Notes: a model not told the origin generated them from the letters alone. Counted from the stretch's first letter, positions 16,128 through 26,014 are shown. The stretch: 64,000 nucleotides of DNA from Ensifer adhaerens (GCF_001270265.1 NZ_LGAP01000034.1:1-64000), one strand, 5' to 3'. Program-made: numbers and translations.

Positions 16128-17683
16128 GTGATCGAGCGGAGCGCAAGGTGAAGCCGAGCGGAAACAAATTTCGGGCGTCCGTTGCAGCCGGCCTGTCGTT
16201 TTGCCTGACATTCTCGGGCATGGCGCTGCCAACGCTCCCGTCCGCCCAGGCGGCCGCCTCGTCGGTCGTCAGGATCGTTGAAAGTGGGCCCGGGGTGAAG
16301 AAGAAGGTCAGCCTGGGGCTGAACAAGGCCGTTGTCGTCGATCTTCCGGCCGATGCCCATGATATTCTCGTCGCCGACCCATCGCTCGCCGATGCCGTTA
16401 CGCGCACATCCCGGCGGATCTATCTCTTCGGCAAATCCGTTGGGCAGACCAATATTTTTGTCTTCGGGCCAAATGGCGAAGAGATCATCAGTCTTGATGT
16501 CGAGGTTGAGCGTGACATCGCCAATCTGCAGTCAAATCTGCGTCGTTTCATCCCCGATGCCGAAATCAACGTCGAGATCATCTCCGACAACATCGTGTTG
16601 ACGGGCACCGTGCGCACGCCGCTCGATTCGACGCGAGCCGTCGATCTCGCCAAGGCCTTTCTCCAGGGCGGTGAAGCGACGACACGCAATATCACGGCCC
16701 AGGGCAACAACGGTGACGCCGATATCTTTGCCGAAGATCGGCAGGTCTCGCAGATCGTCAACCTGCTGACGATCGATGGCGACGATCAGGTCACGCTGAA
16801 GGTGACGGTGGCCGAAGTCAGCCGCCAGGTCTTGAAGCAATTGGGCTTCAACGGACGTGTCAGCGACGGCGAGAGCGGTATCGGCTTCCGCAATCCCGCC
16901 AACCTCGGCGATGCGATCAGCGTCGGCGCGAATGCGCTGATCAAGGGGTCTATCGGCGGCACGACGATCTCGAGCTACATCAACGCGATGGAGCAAGCCG
17001 GCGTCATGCGCACGCTGGCCGAACCCAGCCTGACGGCTATTTCCGGGCAAGAGGCAAAATTCTATGTCGGCGGGGAATTTCGCCTTGCCGGCAACCAGGA
17101 AGTTAAGATCGATGACGAAACCGGCGACCCAACAGTTACGCGTGAGGTCAACGACGTCGAATACGGAATTCGCTTGAACTTCAAGCCGGTAGTTCTGGGG
17201 CCGGGCCGTATCAGCCTGCAGATCGAAACCAACGTCTCCGAACCGACCTATGAGGGTTCGGTCGTCACCGGTAACGGCTTGACCTCCATCCCCGGTCAGA
17301 CCTTCCTCGGCATCCGCAGACGTGAGGCGTCGACCAGCGTCGAGCTCCCCTCGGGCGGTTCGATCGTCATCGCCGGTTTGGTGCAGGACAATATCCGCCA
17401 GGCCATGTCCGGCCTGCCGGGTGCATCGAAGATCCCGATCCTTGGGACGCTCTTCCGCAGCAAGGATTTCGTCCGCAACGAAACCGAACTCGTCATCATC
17501 GCGACGCCCTATCTCGTGCGCCCGGTCGCCAGAAGCGCGATCTCCAGGCCCGACGACAATTTCAATGCAGCCAACGATCTCGATAGCTTCTTCCTCGGTC
17601 GTGTGAACCGCATCTACGGGCGCCCGGAAGCATCCGCGCCGGCCGGCCGGTACCATGGCAACGTCGGCTTCATCTACAAATAG
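16124..17683 (+). CDS. cpaC: Outer-membrane secretin of the Tad pilus
   Basis: 519 residues. Signal sequence (about 20-44), an N-terminal pilus-formation domain (about 47-130) including RIYLFGKSVGQTNIFVF, a BON-like ring domain, and the secretin barrel domain from about 215 with LAEPSLTAISGQEAKFYVGG and GLPGASKIPILGTLF (~424-438). It forms the outer-membrane channel through which the Flp fibre passes. The N-domain is paralogous to the protein at 13649-14104. Confidence 0.95.
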   Translation: MSDRAERKVKPSGNKFRASVAAGLSFCLTFSGMALPTLPSAQAAASSVVRIVESGPGVKKKVSLGLNKAVVVDLPADAHDILVADPSLADAVTRTSRRIYLFGKSVGQTNIFVFGPNGEEIISLDVEVERDIANLQSNLRRFIPDAEINVEIISDNIVLTGTVRTPLDSTRAVDLAKAFLQGGEATTRNITAQGNNGDADIFAEDRQVSQIVNLLTIDGDDQVTLKVTVAEVSRQVLKQLGFNGRVSDGESGIGFRNPANLGDAISVGANALIKGSIGGTTISSYINAMEQAGVMRTLAEPSLTAISGQEAKFYVGGEFRLAGNQEVKIDDETGDPTVTREVNDVEYGIRLNFKPVVLGPGRISLQIETNVSEPTYEGSVVTGNGLTSIPGQTFLGIRRREASTSVELPSGGSIVIAGLVQDNIRQAMSGLPGASKIPILGTLFRSKDFVRNETELVIIATPYLVRPVARSAISRPDDNFNAANDLDSFFLGRVNRIYGRPEASAPAGRYHGNVGFIYK

Positions 17684-17739
17684 GCTGGGTCATGCAAACG
17701 CGAAGCAGCTTCCACGAGAATTCTGAAAGGCCGAGTGCC

Positions 17740-18435
17740 ATGTCCCTCAACAGATCCGGAATTCCCGCCCGTCACTTGCGGCATGCTGCAATCCTCGTCG
17801 TTGCCGCGGGGCTGCTTGCCGGCTGCGGCACCAAGGACAATCTTGCCACGGGCTCCATCCCGGATGACTACCGCACCCGCCACCCGATTGTGCTTGCCGA
17901 AGGTGAGCGTACGATCGATATCCCGATCGCCTCCGGCGACCGCCGGCTGACGCAGGGCACACGCGACGTCATCAGCGGCTTTGCTGCCGAATATCGCAAT
18001 TCGTCGACCGGTGTTGTCCAGATCATGCTGCCGCGCGGTTCGGCAAACAGCCATGCTGCGCAGGCCATGCGCAAGGAGATCCGCAGCGTTCTCGTTGCCG
18101 CCGGTGTCCCCGCGAAGCGGCTGATCGAGGCGGGCTACGAGGCCGGTCCGATGGGTGACGCTGCTCCTGTTCGCATACGCTATGTGGCGATCACTGCCCA
18201 GACCGGCCCTTGTGGTGAATGGCCCGAGGACGTTGCGCTCAACACGATCCAGAACCGCAACTACTACAATTTCGGCTGCGCATCGCAATCCAATCTGGCG
18301 GCCCAGATTTCCAATCCGACCGATCTGCTCGGCCCGCGCCAGATGTCGCCGATCGATGCGGAGCAGCGCGGTCAGGTCATCACGGACTGGCGCGGAACCG
18401 AAAAGAGTGACGGACCCGTCATCATCTTTAATTGA
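17740..18435 (+). CDS. cpaD: Pilus assembly lipoprotein CpaD
   Basis: 231 residues. Lipobox AGLLAGC near residues 21-27 makes it an outer-membrane lipoprotein. The CpaD domain has DYRTRHPIVLAEGERTIDIP (~39-58) and the conserved FGCASQSNLAAQISNPTDLL (~180-199). ATG 17740 is preferred over 17692: GAAAGG lies ten bases upstream and the signal peptide then has normal length. CpaD is thought to help place or stabilise the secretin. Confidence 0.9.
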   Translation: MSLNRSGIPARHLRHAAILVVAAGLLAGCGTKDNLATGSIPDDYRTRHPIVLAEGERTIDIPIASGDRRLTQGTRDVISGFAAEYRNSSTGVVQIMLPRGSANSHAAQAMRKEIRSVLVAAGVPAKRLIEAGYEAGPMGDAAPVRIRYVAITAQTGPCGEWPEDVALNTIQNRNYYNFGCASQSNLAAQISNPTDLLGPRQMSPIDAEQRGQVITDWRGTEKSDGPVIIFN

Positions 18436-18453
18436 TATCGTTGGGATCAGCAG

Positions 18454-19743
18454 ATGAGCACCATTGAGTACAGGATCGAAACGGGCGCCGGGGCAGGCGA
18501 TCCCACCTTCGATACGGTGCAACCGGGCGACCTGGAGCAGGTCCGTCCGCTGCCGCGCATCTCGATCCACGCGTTTTGCGAAAGCGAGGCGATGCAGCGA
18601 CTGATGGAGCGTTGCGGGCAGGATCGCCGCATGGCGAAGGTCAGCTTGCGCATCAACAGTGGCGGCATCGATGCTGCGGCAAACATGTTTGCGACCGTGT
18701 CGACGCCGAATCTGATCATTCTGGAAACGTCAACAGAACCCCGATTGCTGCTGACGGAGCTTGCGCCATTGGCTGCGGTCTGCGACCCAAGCACCAAGGT
18801 CGTTCTCGTCGGCAAATACAACGATATCGCCCTTTATCGCGATCTTATCCGCAATGGCATTTCCGAGTATATGGTTGCGCCGGTGGCGATGCCGGACATT
18901 CTGGCGGCGGTCGCATCGATTTTCGTCGACCCCGATGCTGAGCCTTTGGGACGCAGCCTGGCCTTTATCGGCGCCAAGGGCGGCAGCGGTTCTTCGACCA
19001 TCGCGCACAATTGCGCCTGGGGCATTTCTAATCTTTTTTCAACCGAAACCATTCTTGCCGATCTCGATCTGCCTTACGGCACCGCCAATATCGATTTCGA
19101 TCAGGATCCTCCGCAGGGTATTTCGGAGGCGGTCTTTGCACCCGAGCGGCTCGACGAGGTCTTTCTCGATCGCCTTTTGACCAAATGCTCCGAGCATCTT
19201 TCGCTGCTTGCGGCGCCGTCGATGCTGGATCGTGCCTATGATTTCGAGGGCGGCGCCTTTCATCCGATCCTCGAAATCCTGCAGCGCAGCGCGCCCGTTT
19301 CGGTGCTCGACATCCCGCATATGTGGACGGAATGGACGCGTTCGGTTCTCGGCGACGTCGATGAGGTCGTGATCACCGCGGTGCCGGATCTCGCAAGTCT
19401 TCGCAACACGAAGAACCTGCTCGATGCTTTGAAGAAGCTTCGGCCGAACGACAAACAGCCGCATCTCGTTCTCAACCAGGTCGGTATGCCGAAGCGTCCG
19501 GAGATTGCGGTGAATGAATTCTGCGAATCGCTGGAAATCGAAGCCGCAGCCATCATCCCGTTCGACGCCGTTCTCTTCGGCAACGCATCGAACAGCGGTC
19601 GTATGATTGCGGAGATCGACAAGAAGTCGGCGGCAGCTGAAACCTTCTCCCAGTTTGCGCATCTGTTGACCGGCCGTGTGTCGATGAAGAAGGCGCGACG
19701 CGGCGGCCTCGGCAAGGTGCTGGCAGCGCTCGGCAAGAAATAG
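18454..19743 (+). CDS. cpaE: Pilus assembly ATPase-like protein CpaE (TadZ-type)
   Basis: 429 residues. A receiver-like N-terminal part (about 35-155) is followed by a MinD/ParA-type domain: FIGAKGGSGSSTIAHN (~170-185) is the deviant Walker A with the signature Lys, and ETILADLDLPYGTANID follows. CpaE/TadZ places the pilus machine at the pole. 130 bases separate it from cpaF, filled by a repeat element. Confidence 0.92.
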   Translation: MSTIEYRIETGAGAGDPTFDTVQPGDLEQVRPLPRISIHAFCESEAMQRLMERCGQDRRMAKVSLRINSGGIDAAANMFATVSTPNLIILETSTEPRLLLTELAPLAAVCDPSTKVVLVGKYNDIALYRDLIRNGISEYMVAPVAMPDILAAVASIFVDPDAEPLGRSLAFIGAKGGSGSSTIAHNCAWGISNLFSTETILADLDLPYGTANIDFDQDPPQGISEAVFAPERLDEVFLDRLLTKCSEHLSLLAAPSMLDRAYDFEGGAFHPILEILQRSAPVSVLDIPHMWTEWTRSVLGDVDEVVITAVPDLASLRNTKNLLDALKKLRPNDKQPHLVLNQVGMPKRPEIAVNEFCESLEIEAAAIIPFDAVLFGNASNSGRMIAEIDKKSAAAETFSQFAHLLTGRVSMKKARRGGLGKVLAALGKK

Positions 19744-19751
19744 ACGACGCA

Positions 19752-19857
19752 TAGAGCATTTCCAGGAAAAGTGCGGAGCGGTTTTCCGTCAGGAAATGCG
19801 AAAAAACAAAGAGATAGAGCGTCTCTAAGGCTCCAGTTAAGACGGAAACGCTCTAGA
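19752..19857. repeat. RIME-like intergenic element between cpaE and cpaF
   Basis: About 105 bases from AGAGCATTTCC to AACGCTCTAG. It holds an inner hairpin (GGAAAAGTGCGGAGCGGTTTTCC and the flanking CATTTCC/GGAAATG) and a second palindrome starting AGAGCGT and ending ACGCTCT. I recognise this as a common short interspersed rhizobial element of the RIME type from its wording; no search was run. It sits inside an operon. Confidence 0.7.
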
Positions 19858-19874
19858 ACGGACGGATCAGGAAC

Positions 19875-21341
19875 ATGTTCGGCAAACGCGGAAACGAAGG
19901 CTTCGGTAAAGGCGGCACCACAGGTGCAGCGATGCCGCCGATCGTCCCTGCTACCCAATCGGCGGTGATCGAGCGCGCTGCCGTGCCGGTGCTTGCCGAT
20001 TCTCAAACGCCCGCTTCGCGCCCGCAATCGCAAGCTCCGGCGCAAAGGAAGCGCCCCGCCCGCACTGAGGACTACTACGACACGAAATCACAGGTCTTCT
20101 CGGCCCTGATCGACACGATCGATCTTTCGCAACTAGCGAAGCTCGATACGGAGAGCGCACGCGAAGAAATTCGCGATATCGTCAATGACATCATCACGAT
20201 CAAGAATTTCGCGATGTCGATCTCCGAGCAGGAGGAACTGCTCGATGATATCTGCAACGACGTTCTTGGATATGGGCCGTTGGAGCCGCTGCTCGCGCGC
20301 GACGACATCGCCGATATCATGGTCAATGGTGCCGGTCAGACCTTCATCGAAGTCGGCGGAAAAACCATCGAGTCCGAAGTTCGCTTCCGCGACAATGCCC
20401 AGCTTCTGTCGATCTGCCAGCGGATTGTGGGACAGGTGGGCCGCCGCGTCGACGAATCCAGCCCGATCTGCGACGCGCGTCTTCCCGATGGCTCACGTGT
20501 CAACGTTATCGCGCCGCCGCTCGCCATCGACGGTACCGCACTGACGATCCGCAAATTCAAGAAGGACAAGCTGAAGCTCGATCAGCTGGTGAAATTCGGC
20601 GCGATCACGCCTGAGGGCGCCGTCCTTCTGCAGATCATCGGCCGCGTCCGCTGCAACATCGTCATCTCCGGCGGTACCGGTTCGGGCAAGACGACGCTTC
20701 TGAACTGCTTGACCGGCTTCATCGACCTCGACGAGCGGGTGATTACCTGTGAAGACACCGCCGAACTGCAACTGCAGCAGCCGCACGTGGTTCGGCTCGA
20801 AACCCGGCCGCCGAATATCGAAGGCGAGGGTGAGATTACCATGCGGGACCTCATCAAGAACTGCCTGCGCATGCGGCCCGAACGCATCATCGTCGGCGAA
20901 GTGCGCGGACCCGAGGTGTTCGATTTGCTGCAGGCGATGAACACCGGCCACGACGGTTCCATGGGTACGATCCACGCCAATACGCCGCGCGAATGCCTCG
21001 CGCGTATGGAGTCGATGATCGCCATGGGCGGCTATACGCTGCCGGCCAAGACAGTCCGCGAGATCATTTCCGGATCCGTTGACGTCATCATCCAGGCGGC
21101 ACGCCTGCGAGACGGTTCCCGCCGCATCACCCACATCACCGAGGTGACCGGCATGGAAGGCGATGTCATCATCACCCAGGATCTGATGCGCTACGAGATC
21201 GAAGGGGAAGATGCCAACGGCCGCATTGTCGGCCGCCACGTATCCACCGGCATCGGTCGCCCGCATTTCTGGGACCGCGCCCGCTACTTCAACGAAGACA
21301 AACGCCTGGCGGCGACGCTCGACGCTATGGATAAGGGCTAG
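19875..21341 (+). CDS. cpaF: Tad pilus secretion ATPase CpaF (TadA)
   Basis: 488-residue hexameric type II/IV secretion ATPase driving pilus assembly. A disordered 70-residue N-terminus precedes the domain. Walker A is SGGTGSGKTTLLN (~263-275), the Asp and His boxes include CEDTAELQ and GTIHANTPRE (~366-375), and Walker B is RIIVGEVRGPE (~337-347). AGGA lies ahead of ATG 19875. tadB follows after eight bases. Confidence 0.96.
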   Translation: MFGKRGNEGFGKGGTTGAAMPPIVPATQSAVIERAAVPVLADSQTPASRPQSQAPAQRKRPARTEDYYDTKSQVFSALIDTIDLSQLAKLDTESAREEIRDIVNDIITIKNFAMSISEQEELLDDICNDVLGYGPLEPLLARDDIADIMVNGAGQTFIEVGGKTIESEVRFRDNAQLLSICQRIVGQVGRRVDESSPICDARLPDGSRVNVIAPPLAIDGTALTIRKFKKDKLKLDQLVKFGAITPEGAVLLQIIGRVRCNIVISGGTGSGKTTLLNCLTGFIDLDERVITCEDTAELQLQQPHVVRLETRPPNIEGEGEITMRDLIKNCLRMRPERIIVGEVRGPEVFDLLQAMNTGHDGSMGTIHANTPRECLARMESMIAMGGYTLPAKTVREIISGSVDVIIQAARLRDGSRRITHITEVTGMEGDVIITQDLMRYEIEGEDANGRIVGRHVSTGIGRPHFWDRARYFNEDKRLAATLDAMDKG

Positions 21342-21349
21342 TCTCCACG

Positions 21350-22360
21350 ATGTTCGGCATAGGCATCCCCGTCCTGGCGCTGGCATTCCTCGTCGCAATT
21401 TCAGCGGCAGGGCTTGCCTATGTTGTCCTCTACTCCCGGATCGAGACCGAGAAAAAAGCGGAAGGTCGAATTCGCAAGGTCGGCGCAGCCGAAACAGATC
21501 GCGTCAAGGTCAAGGCGGCTCGCGATCGTGTCAGCGAGATGTCGAAGCGACGCAAGTCCGTTCAGGACTCGTTGAAGGAACTCGAGAAAAAACAGCAGGA
21601 GAAGTCGGCCAAGACGACGCTTTCGATGAAGGCCCGCCTGGCACAGGCGAACCTCTCCATTTCCTTGGCGCAGTTTTATCTTTTCAGTGTGGTGTTCGGC
21701 TTCATCGCCTTCATTGTCGCGCTCCTGGCTGGCCTCGGCCTGGCTATTTCTGCTGGTGTCGGTGTGATCGCGGGCGCGGGCCTGCCACGTTGGTTCGTCG
21801 GGTTCCTGATCAAGCGCCGTTGCAAGAAATTCCTTGAAGAGTTTCCCAACGCGCTCGACGTCATGGTTCGCTCGATCAAATCGGGCCTTCCCTTGAATGA
21901 TGCTCTGCGCCTTATCGCCAGTGATGGCCAGGAGCCGGTGAAAACCGAGTTTCGCCGTGTCGTCGATTCCCAGCAGGTCGGCCTCAGCGTCACCGAGGCA
22001 TGCGCCCGCATGATCAACGGCATCCCGCTGGCAGAAGTGAACTTTTTCGCAATTGTTATCGCCATTCAGGCGCAGGCCGGCGGCAATCTGTCCGAAGCGC
22101 TCGGCAACCTGTCGAAGGTTCTGCGCGAACGGAAAAAGATGAAGGCAAAGGTTAGCGCCCTTTCGATGGAGGCGAAGGCTTCGGCCTGCATCATTGGCGC
22201 CTTGCCGTTCATCGTGTCGTTCCTCGTTTACGTAACATCTCCCGACTACATGATGGTCCTGTTCACCGACCAGCGTGGCCACCTGATAATCGGGGCTGGC
22301 CTGGTGTGGATGAGCATCGGCATTCTGGTCATGCGCAATATGATCAACTTCGATATCTGA
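21350..22360 (+). CDS. tadB: Tad pilus inner-membrane platform protein TadB
   Basis: 336 residues of the T2SSF family. N-terminal membrane helix, a charged stretch at about 30-90, then FLEEFPNALDVMVRSIKSGL (~162-181), the family signature, and three further membrane helices. It forms the inner-membrane platform with TadC, worked by CpaF. Confidence 0.94.
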   Translation: MFGIGIPVLALAFLVAISAAGLAYVVLYSRIETEKKAEGRIRKVGAAETDRVKVKAARDRVSEMSKRRKSVQDSLKELEKKQQEKSAKTTLSMKARLAQANLSISLAQFYLFSVVFGFIAFIVALLAGLGLAISAGVGVIAGAGLPRWFVGFLIKRRCKKFLEEFPNALDVMVRSIKSGLPLNDALRLIASDGQEPVKTEFRRVVDSQQVGLSVTEACARMINGIPLAEVNFFAIVIAIQAQAGGNLSEALGNLSKVLRERKKMKAKVSALSMEAKASACIIGALPFIVSFLVYVTSPDYMMVLFTDQRGHLIIGAGLVWMSIGILVMRNMINFDI

Positions 22361-22369
22361 GGGGCGAAT

Positions 22370-23356
22370 ATGGGCGAAGGATTGATCAAGACGCTGACGG
22401 ATCCGAATATCATCATTGCCGTTCTCGTCTCGTTTGCCGTGCTGGCGACCTTCTATTCGCTTGTCGTACCGCTCTTCGAGCGTGGAGACCTCGGTAAGCG
22501 GATGAAATCCGTGGCGACCGAGCGGGAGCAGATCCGTGCGCGGGAACGCGCGCGTCTTGCGGCCGAAGTCTCGAGCGGCAAAGCCAGCTTGCGCGGCGAG
22601 AACAACACCTCCGTTCGCCAGATCGTCGAGCGGCTGAACCTGCGCAAGGCCCTCGTCGATGACAACACGGTCAGCCGTCTCAAGATGGCAGGCTATCGCT
22701 CCCAGAACGCGCTCAACACCTTCCTCTTTGCACGGTTCTGCCTTCCCTTCCTGTTTCTCGTCGTCGCGGTCGTCTATATCTTCGTGCTCGGCAATTTCGC
22801 CGAGAAACCGTTCATGATGCGGTTCGCCTTTGCCGTTGGCTTTGCCTATGTCGGCTTCTACGCGCCGAACATCTTTGTCGCCAACGCCATCTCCAAGCGA
22901 CAGCATTCCATTCGCCGCGCGTGGCCGGATGCGCTCGATCTTCTGCTGATTTGCGTTGAATCCGGCGTGTCGATGGAGCTTGGCATGCGGCGCGTCGCCG
23001 ACGAAATCGCCGCCCAATCGCCTGCTCTGGCCGAAGAACTGGTGCTGACGACGGCCGAACTCTCGTTTCTGCCCGACCGGCGCACCGCTCTGGAAAACCT
23101 TGGCCATCGCACAGGCATCGATGATGTGAAGTCGGTGGTTCAGGCACTGATCCAGGCCGACCGTTACGGAACGCCGATTGCGCAGGCATTGCGCGTGCTG
23201 GCGCAGGAAAGCCGTGACCAGCGCATGAATGCCGCGGAAAAGAAAGCGGCTGCGCTACCGCCCAAGCTCACCGTGCCGATGATCCTGTTCTTCCTGCCGG
23301 TTCTCGTCGCCGTCATCCTCGGTCCGGCCGGCATCCAGGTCGCCGACAAGTTCTGA
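22370..23356 (+). CDS. tadC: Tad pilus inner-membrane platform protein TadC
   Basis: 328 residues, T2SSF family. Signature RRAWPDALDLLLICVESGVS (~182-201); ALPPKLTVPMILFFLPVL near the C-terminus is the last membrane helix. GAGGGG precedes the ATG at 22370. It is the last gene of the plus-strand pilus operon. Confidence 0.94.
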   Translation: MGEGLIKTLTDPNIIIAVLVSFAVLATFYSLVVPLFERGDLGKRMKSVATEREQIRARERARLAAEVSSGKASLRGENNTSVRQIVERLNLRKALVDDNTVSRLKMAGYRSQNALNTFLFARFCLPFLFLVVAVVYIFVLGNFAEKPFMMRFAFAVGFAYVGFYAPNIFVANAISKRQHSIRRAWPDALDLLLICVESGVSMELGMRRVADEIAAQSPALAEELVLTTAELSFLPDRRTALENLGHRTGIDDVKSVVQALIQADRYGTPIAQALRVLAQESRDQRMNAAEKKAAALPPKLTVPMILFFLPVLVAVILGPAGIQVADKF

Positions 23357-23387
23357 AATCCCCGGTTGCCCGGTAATGCATGGGAAT

Positions 23388-23450
23388 GGCGGGCAGGTGC
23401 AGCCCGCCAGATGGCACTTTGCGGCGGCAGCCGACGAAATGGCGGCTGCC
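23388..23450. terminator. Two hairpins between convergent tadC and tadD
   Basis: GGCGGGC/GCCCGCC (23388-23408) and GGCAGCCG/CGGCTGCC (23426-23450). Neither has a clear T run on either strand, so they are candidate shared 3' ends and not classical terminators. Confidence 0.5.
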
Positions 23451-23462
23451 AACTGGCGAAGC

Positions 23463-24284
23463 TCAGTTGGTGTTGGCCTCGTCCGCCTTTGCCAACTGCT
23501 TCCACGCGCCTTGCTGGGACAGCATCGAGCGCAGATACGTCACGTTGGCTTCCGCCTGTTCGCCGGAAAGCTCCTGGCGGGCGATCGTTTCGGCCTCTTG
23601 AAAGCGCCCCTGCAGCCCGACCGCAAGCGCGAGGTTCTGCCGCACGCTGCTGTCGGCGCCGGGCTGGCCTGTCGCCGATTTCAAGTAGGTTTCCGCCGTG
23701 CGCAGGTCCTTGGTCAGAAGGTAGGACATGCCGAGGTTGGAGAGGACGGAGGGCTCGTTGGGCCTAAGCTCAAGCGCTTCTCGGTACCGCAGGCGCGCTT
23801 CCTGCGCGCGGCCGAGCTGGTCGAGGATAGCGCCTTCGGCTGATTTCAGCTTCCAGTCCGGCCGGTCCGGTGTCTGGGCGCGGCTGATCGTGTTCAATGC
23901 CTGTTCCAGCTGTCCTGCAGCGGCCTGCGCCTTGCCGTAGGCGCCGAGAACCTCGCGGTCCTGTGGATGGTTGATTGCGACCTGCTGCATGACGGCAAGC
24001 GCCTGTTCGTTGCGACCGGTCATGCGCAGAAGGTTGGCGTAGTTGAGCCCGGCCTCGCGATCCCGTGGGTTTTTCTCATAGGCCTGGCCGATGCCTTCGG
24101 CCGCCTGGGCGAGTTCCGATGCCGTCATCGATTGAACGGGCTTCGACGTGCGGGAAATGGAACCCGTCGTCAGCTCCTTCTTCGGCTGGTTGGCGCAGCC
24201 GGCCATGGACAGGGCGACCATCGCGATCGCGGCGCCTTGCAGCAGACGTTGGACGTTTCGGGATGAGATCGTGCGTTTGGCCAT
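23463..24284 (-). CDS. tadD: TPR lipoprotein TadD
   Basis: 273 residues. Signal sequence with lipobox near SMAGC (~25-29), then TPR-type helical repeats from about residue 55 to 225 (NYANLLRMTGRNEQALAVMQ, YREALELRPNEPSVLSNLGM). TadD is a pilotin-like factor of Tad systems. ATG 24284 is chosen for its GGGGAC ribosome-binding sequence and compact signal peptide; 24347 is a longer option. It is on the opposite strand to the main operon and so has its own promoter. Confidence 0.88.
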   Translation of the reverse strand: MAKRTISSRNVQRLLQGAAIAMVALSMAGCANQPKKELTTGSISRTSKPVQSMTASELAQAAEGIGQAYEKNPRDREAGLNYANLLRMTGRNEQALAVMQQVAINHPQDREVLGAYGKAQAAAGQLEQALNTISRAQTPDRPDWKLKSAEGAILDQLGRAQEARLRYREALELRPNEPSVLSNLGMSYLLTKDLRTAETYLKSATGQPGADSSVRQNLALAVGLQGRFQEAETIARQELSGEQAEANVTYLRSMLSQQGAWKQLAKADEANTN

Positions 24285-24418
24285 CGGCGGTGTCCCCAGC
24301 ATGCATTCGCGCACCAGAACTCCAAACAACATCGGCGCAACTTTCACTCCAGCAATAATCTGTTAACCCTAACAGAGCGTTAATTGCGCGAATCCATCTC
24401 TGTCAGCCGAGGACTTCC

Positions 24419-25810
24419 ATGGCCCCCTATCAATTCATCGAACGGCCGTCGCCGTTCAACACCAGCGCAGGCAAGACGCTGCCGATATTCGCGGTCACGC
24501 CGGCGCATATCGAAACGGGAGCCATCGATCCGATCGCGCTTGATTGGGCGCGCAAGGCCGGCTTCAAGGCTGAATCGGGCGCTGTCCTTCTGATCCCGTC
24601 TTCCGATGGGCATCTGGGCGGCGCACTCTTCGGCCTGGGCAGCAACCCGTCCGAAGCGCCGTTCCTGACCGGCAAGCTCGCGCGCGCTCTGCCTGCGGGC
24701 AAGTGGCATATCGAAACGGCGCCGTTGACCGCCAACCGGCTGGCGCTCGGTTATGGTCTCGGCTCATACCGCTTCGAGCGCTACAAATCGGCAAAAGGCG
24801 AGCCGCCGACCTTGCTGATCCCGACTGATGCCGATGCGGCCGACATCAAGCGCCAGCTTGCCGGCGTCTTTCTTGCCCGCGACCTGATCAACACGCCGAC
24901 CAACGACATGGGTCCCGAGGCGCTGGAGGCGGCGTTCCGTGCGCTTGCAACGCACTACAAGGCGGATGTTTCGGTAATATCCGGCGAAGCCTTGCTGACA
25001 CAGAACTTCCCGCTTGTGCACACAGTCGGCCGCGCGAGTGCCGAAGCCCCCCGCCTTCTCGAACTGCGCTGGGGCAAGAAGGGCCACAAGAAGGTAACGC
25101 TGGTCGGCAAGGGTGTCTGCTTCGACACCGGCGGCCTCGACATCAAGCCGGCTTCCTCGATGCTCTTGATGAAGAAGGACATGGGCGGTGCCGCCAACGT
25201 CATGGGCCTCGCGCTGATGATCATGGATGCGAAGCTCAAGGTCGATCTGCGCGTCATCATCCCCGTTGTCGAGAACTCGATCTCCGCCAATGCCTTCCGG
25301 CCCGGCGACATCTATCGCAGCCGCAAGGGCCTGACGGTGCAGATCGACAACACCGACGCCGAGGGCCGGCTCATTCTTGCCGATGCGCTCGCCTATGCCG
25401 ACGAGGAAAAGACCGATCTGCTCGTGGACATGGCAACGCTGACCGGTGCCGCCCGCGTTGCGCTCGGCCCCGACCTGCCGCCGTTTTTCACCGACGACGC
25501 CGAGCTGGCGCACGATCTGACGGAAGCGAGCCTCAGCGTCGACGATCCGATGTGGCGCATGCCTTTGCACATGGGCTACGACAAGGACGTCTCCGCGCGC
25601 ATCGCCGATCTGACGAACGCACCTTCGGGCGGCATGGCAGGCTCGATCACCGCCGCGCTCTTCCTCAAGCGCTTCGTCACCAACACCAAGAGCTGGGTGC
25701 ATTTCGATATCTTCGGATGGGCGCAGTCCGAGCGGCCGCATTCGCCGGTCGGCGGTGAGGCCCAGGCCATTCGCGCGCTCTATCAGCACATCGGGCAGAT
25801 CGCCAAGTAA
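24419..25810 (+). CDS. Leucyl aminopeptidase (M17 family)
   Basis: 463-residue cytosolic metallo-aminopeptidase. The catalytic domain carries VGKGVCFDTGGLDIKP (~228-243) with the metal-binding Lys and Asp, KKDMGGAANV (~251-260), and the family signature NTDAEGRLILADAL (~310-323). The N-terminal domain differs from E. coli PepA, as in the PepB-like alphaproteobacterial branch. AGGA lies about ten bases ahead of ATG 24419. Role: peptide turnover, possibly linked to the peptidoglycan hydrolase downstream. Confidence 0.9.
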   Translation: MAPYQFIERPSPFNTSAGKTLPIFAVTPAHIETGAIDPIALDWARKAGFKAESGAVLLIPSSDGHLGGALFGLGSNPSEAPFLTGKLARALPAGKWHIETAPLTANRLALGYGLGSYRFERYKSAKGEPPTLLIPTDADAADIKRQLAGVFLARDLINTPTNDMGPEALEAAFRALATHYKADVSVISGEALLTQNFPLVHTVGRASAEAPRLLELRWGKKGHKKVTLVGKGVCFDTGGLDIKPASSMLLMKKDMGGAANVMGLALMIMDAKLKVDLRVIIPVVENSISANAFRPGDIYRSRKGLTVQIDNTDAEGRLILADALAYADEEKTDLLVDMATLTGAARVALGPDLPPFFTDDAELAHDLTEASLSVDDPMWRMPLHMGYDKDVSARIADLTNAPSGGMAGSITAALFLKRFVTNTKSWVHFDIFGWAQSERPHSPVGGEAQAIRALYQHIGQIAK

Positions 25811-26014
25811 CGCTCGCTCGCACACGGCCGGCGCTGACCAGGCGCTGGCCGTCAAAAAAGAAACGCTTGCGTAACGGTCCGCGGCTATGGTGGTGAACCA
25901 CCGCAGCGCCGGCTTCCATCGGAAGCGCCACGGTCGCTGTAGCCATTTGACGGTCTGCACGAATCCTCAAACCGGTAGCGATCCGGGATTTCTGCAGCTG
26001 CGCAGGAGTTGCCA

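Noticed and set aside
21401-23107. 568-codon minus-strand frame
   Set aside because: Antisense to tadB and tadC, which have full family signatures.
25820-25865. Terminator after the aminopeptidase gene
   Set aside because: ACGGCC...GGCCGT pairs, but the following bases are A on the plus strand, so it has no T run in the direction of that gene.
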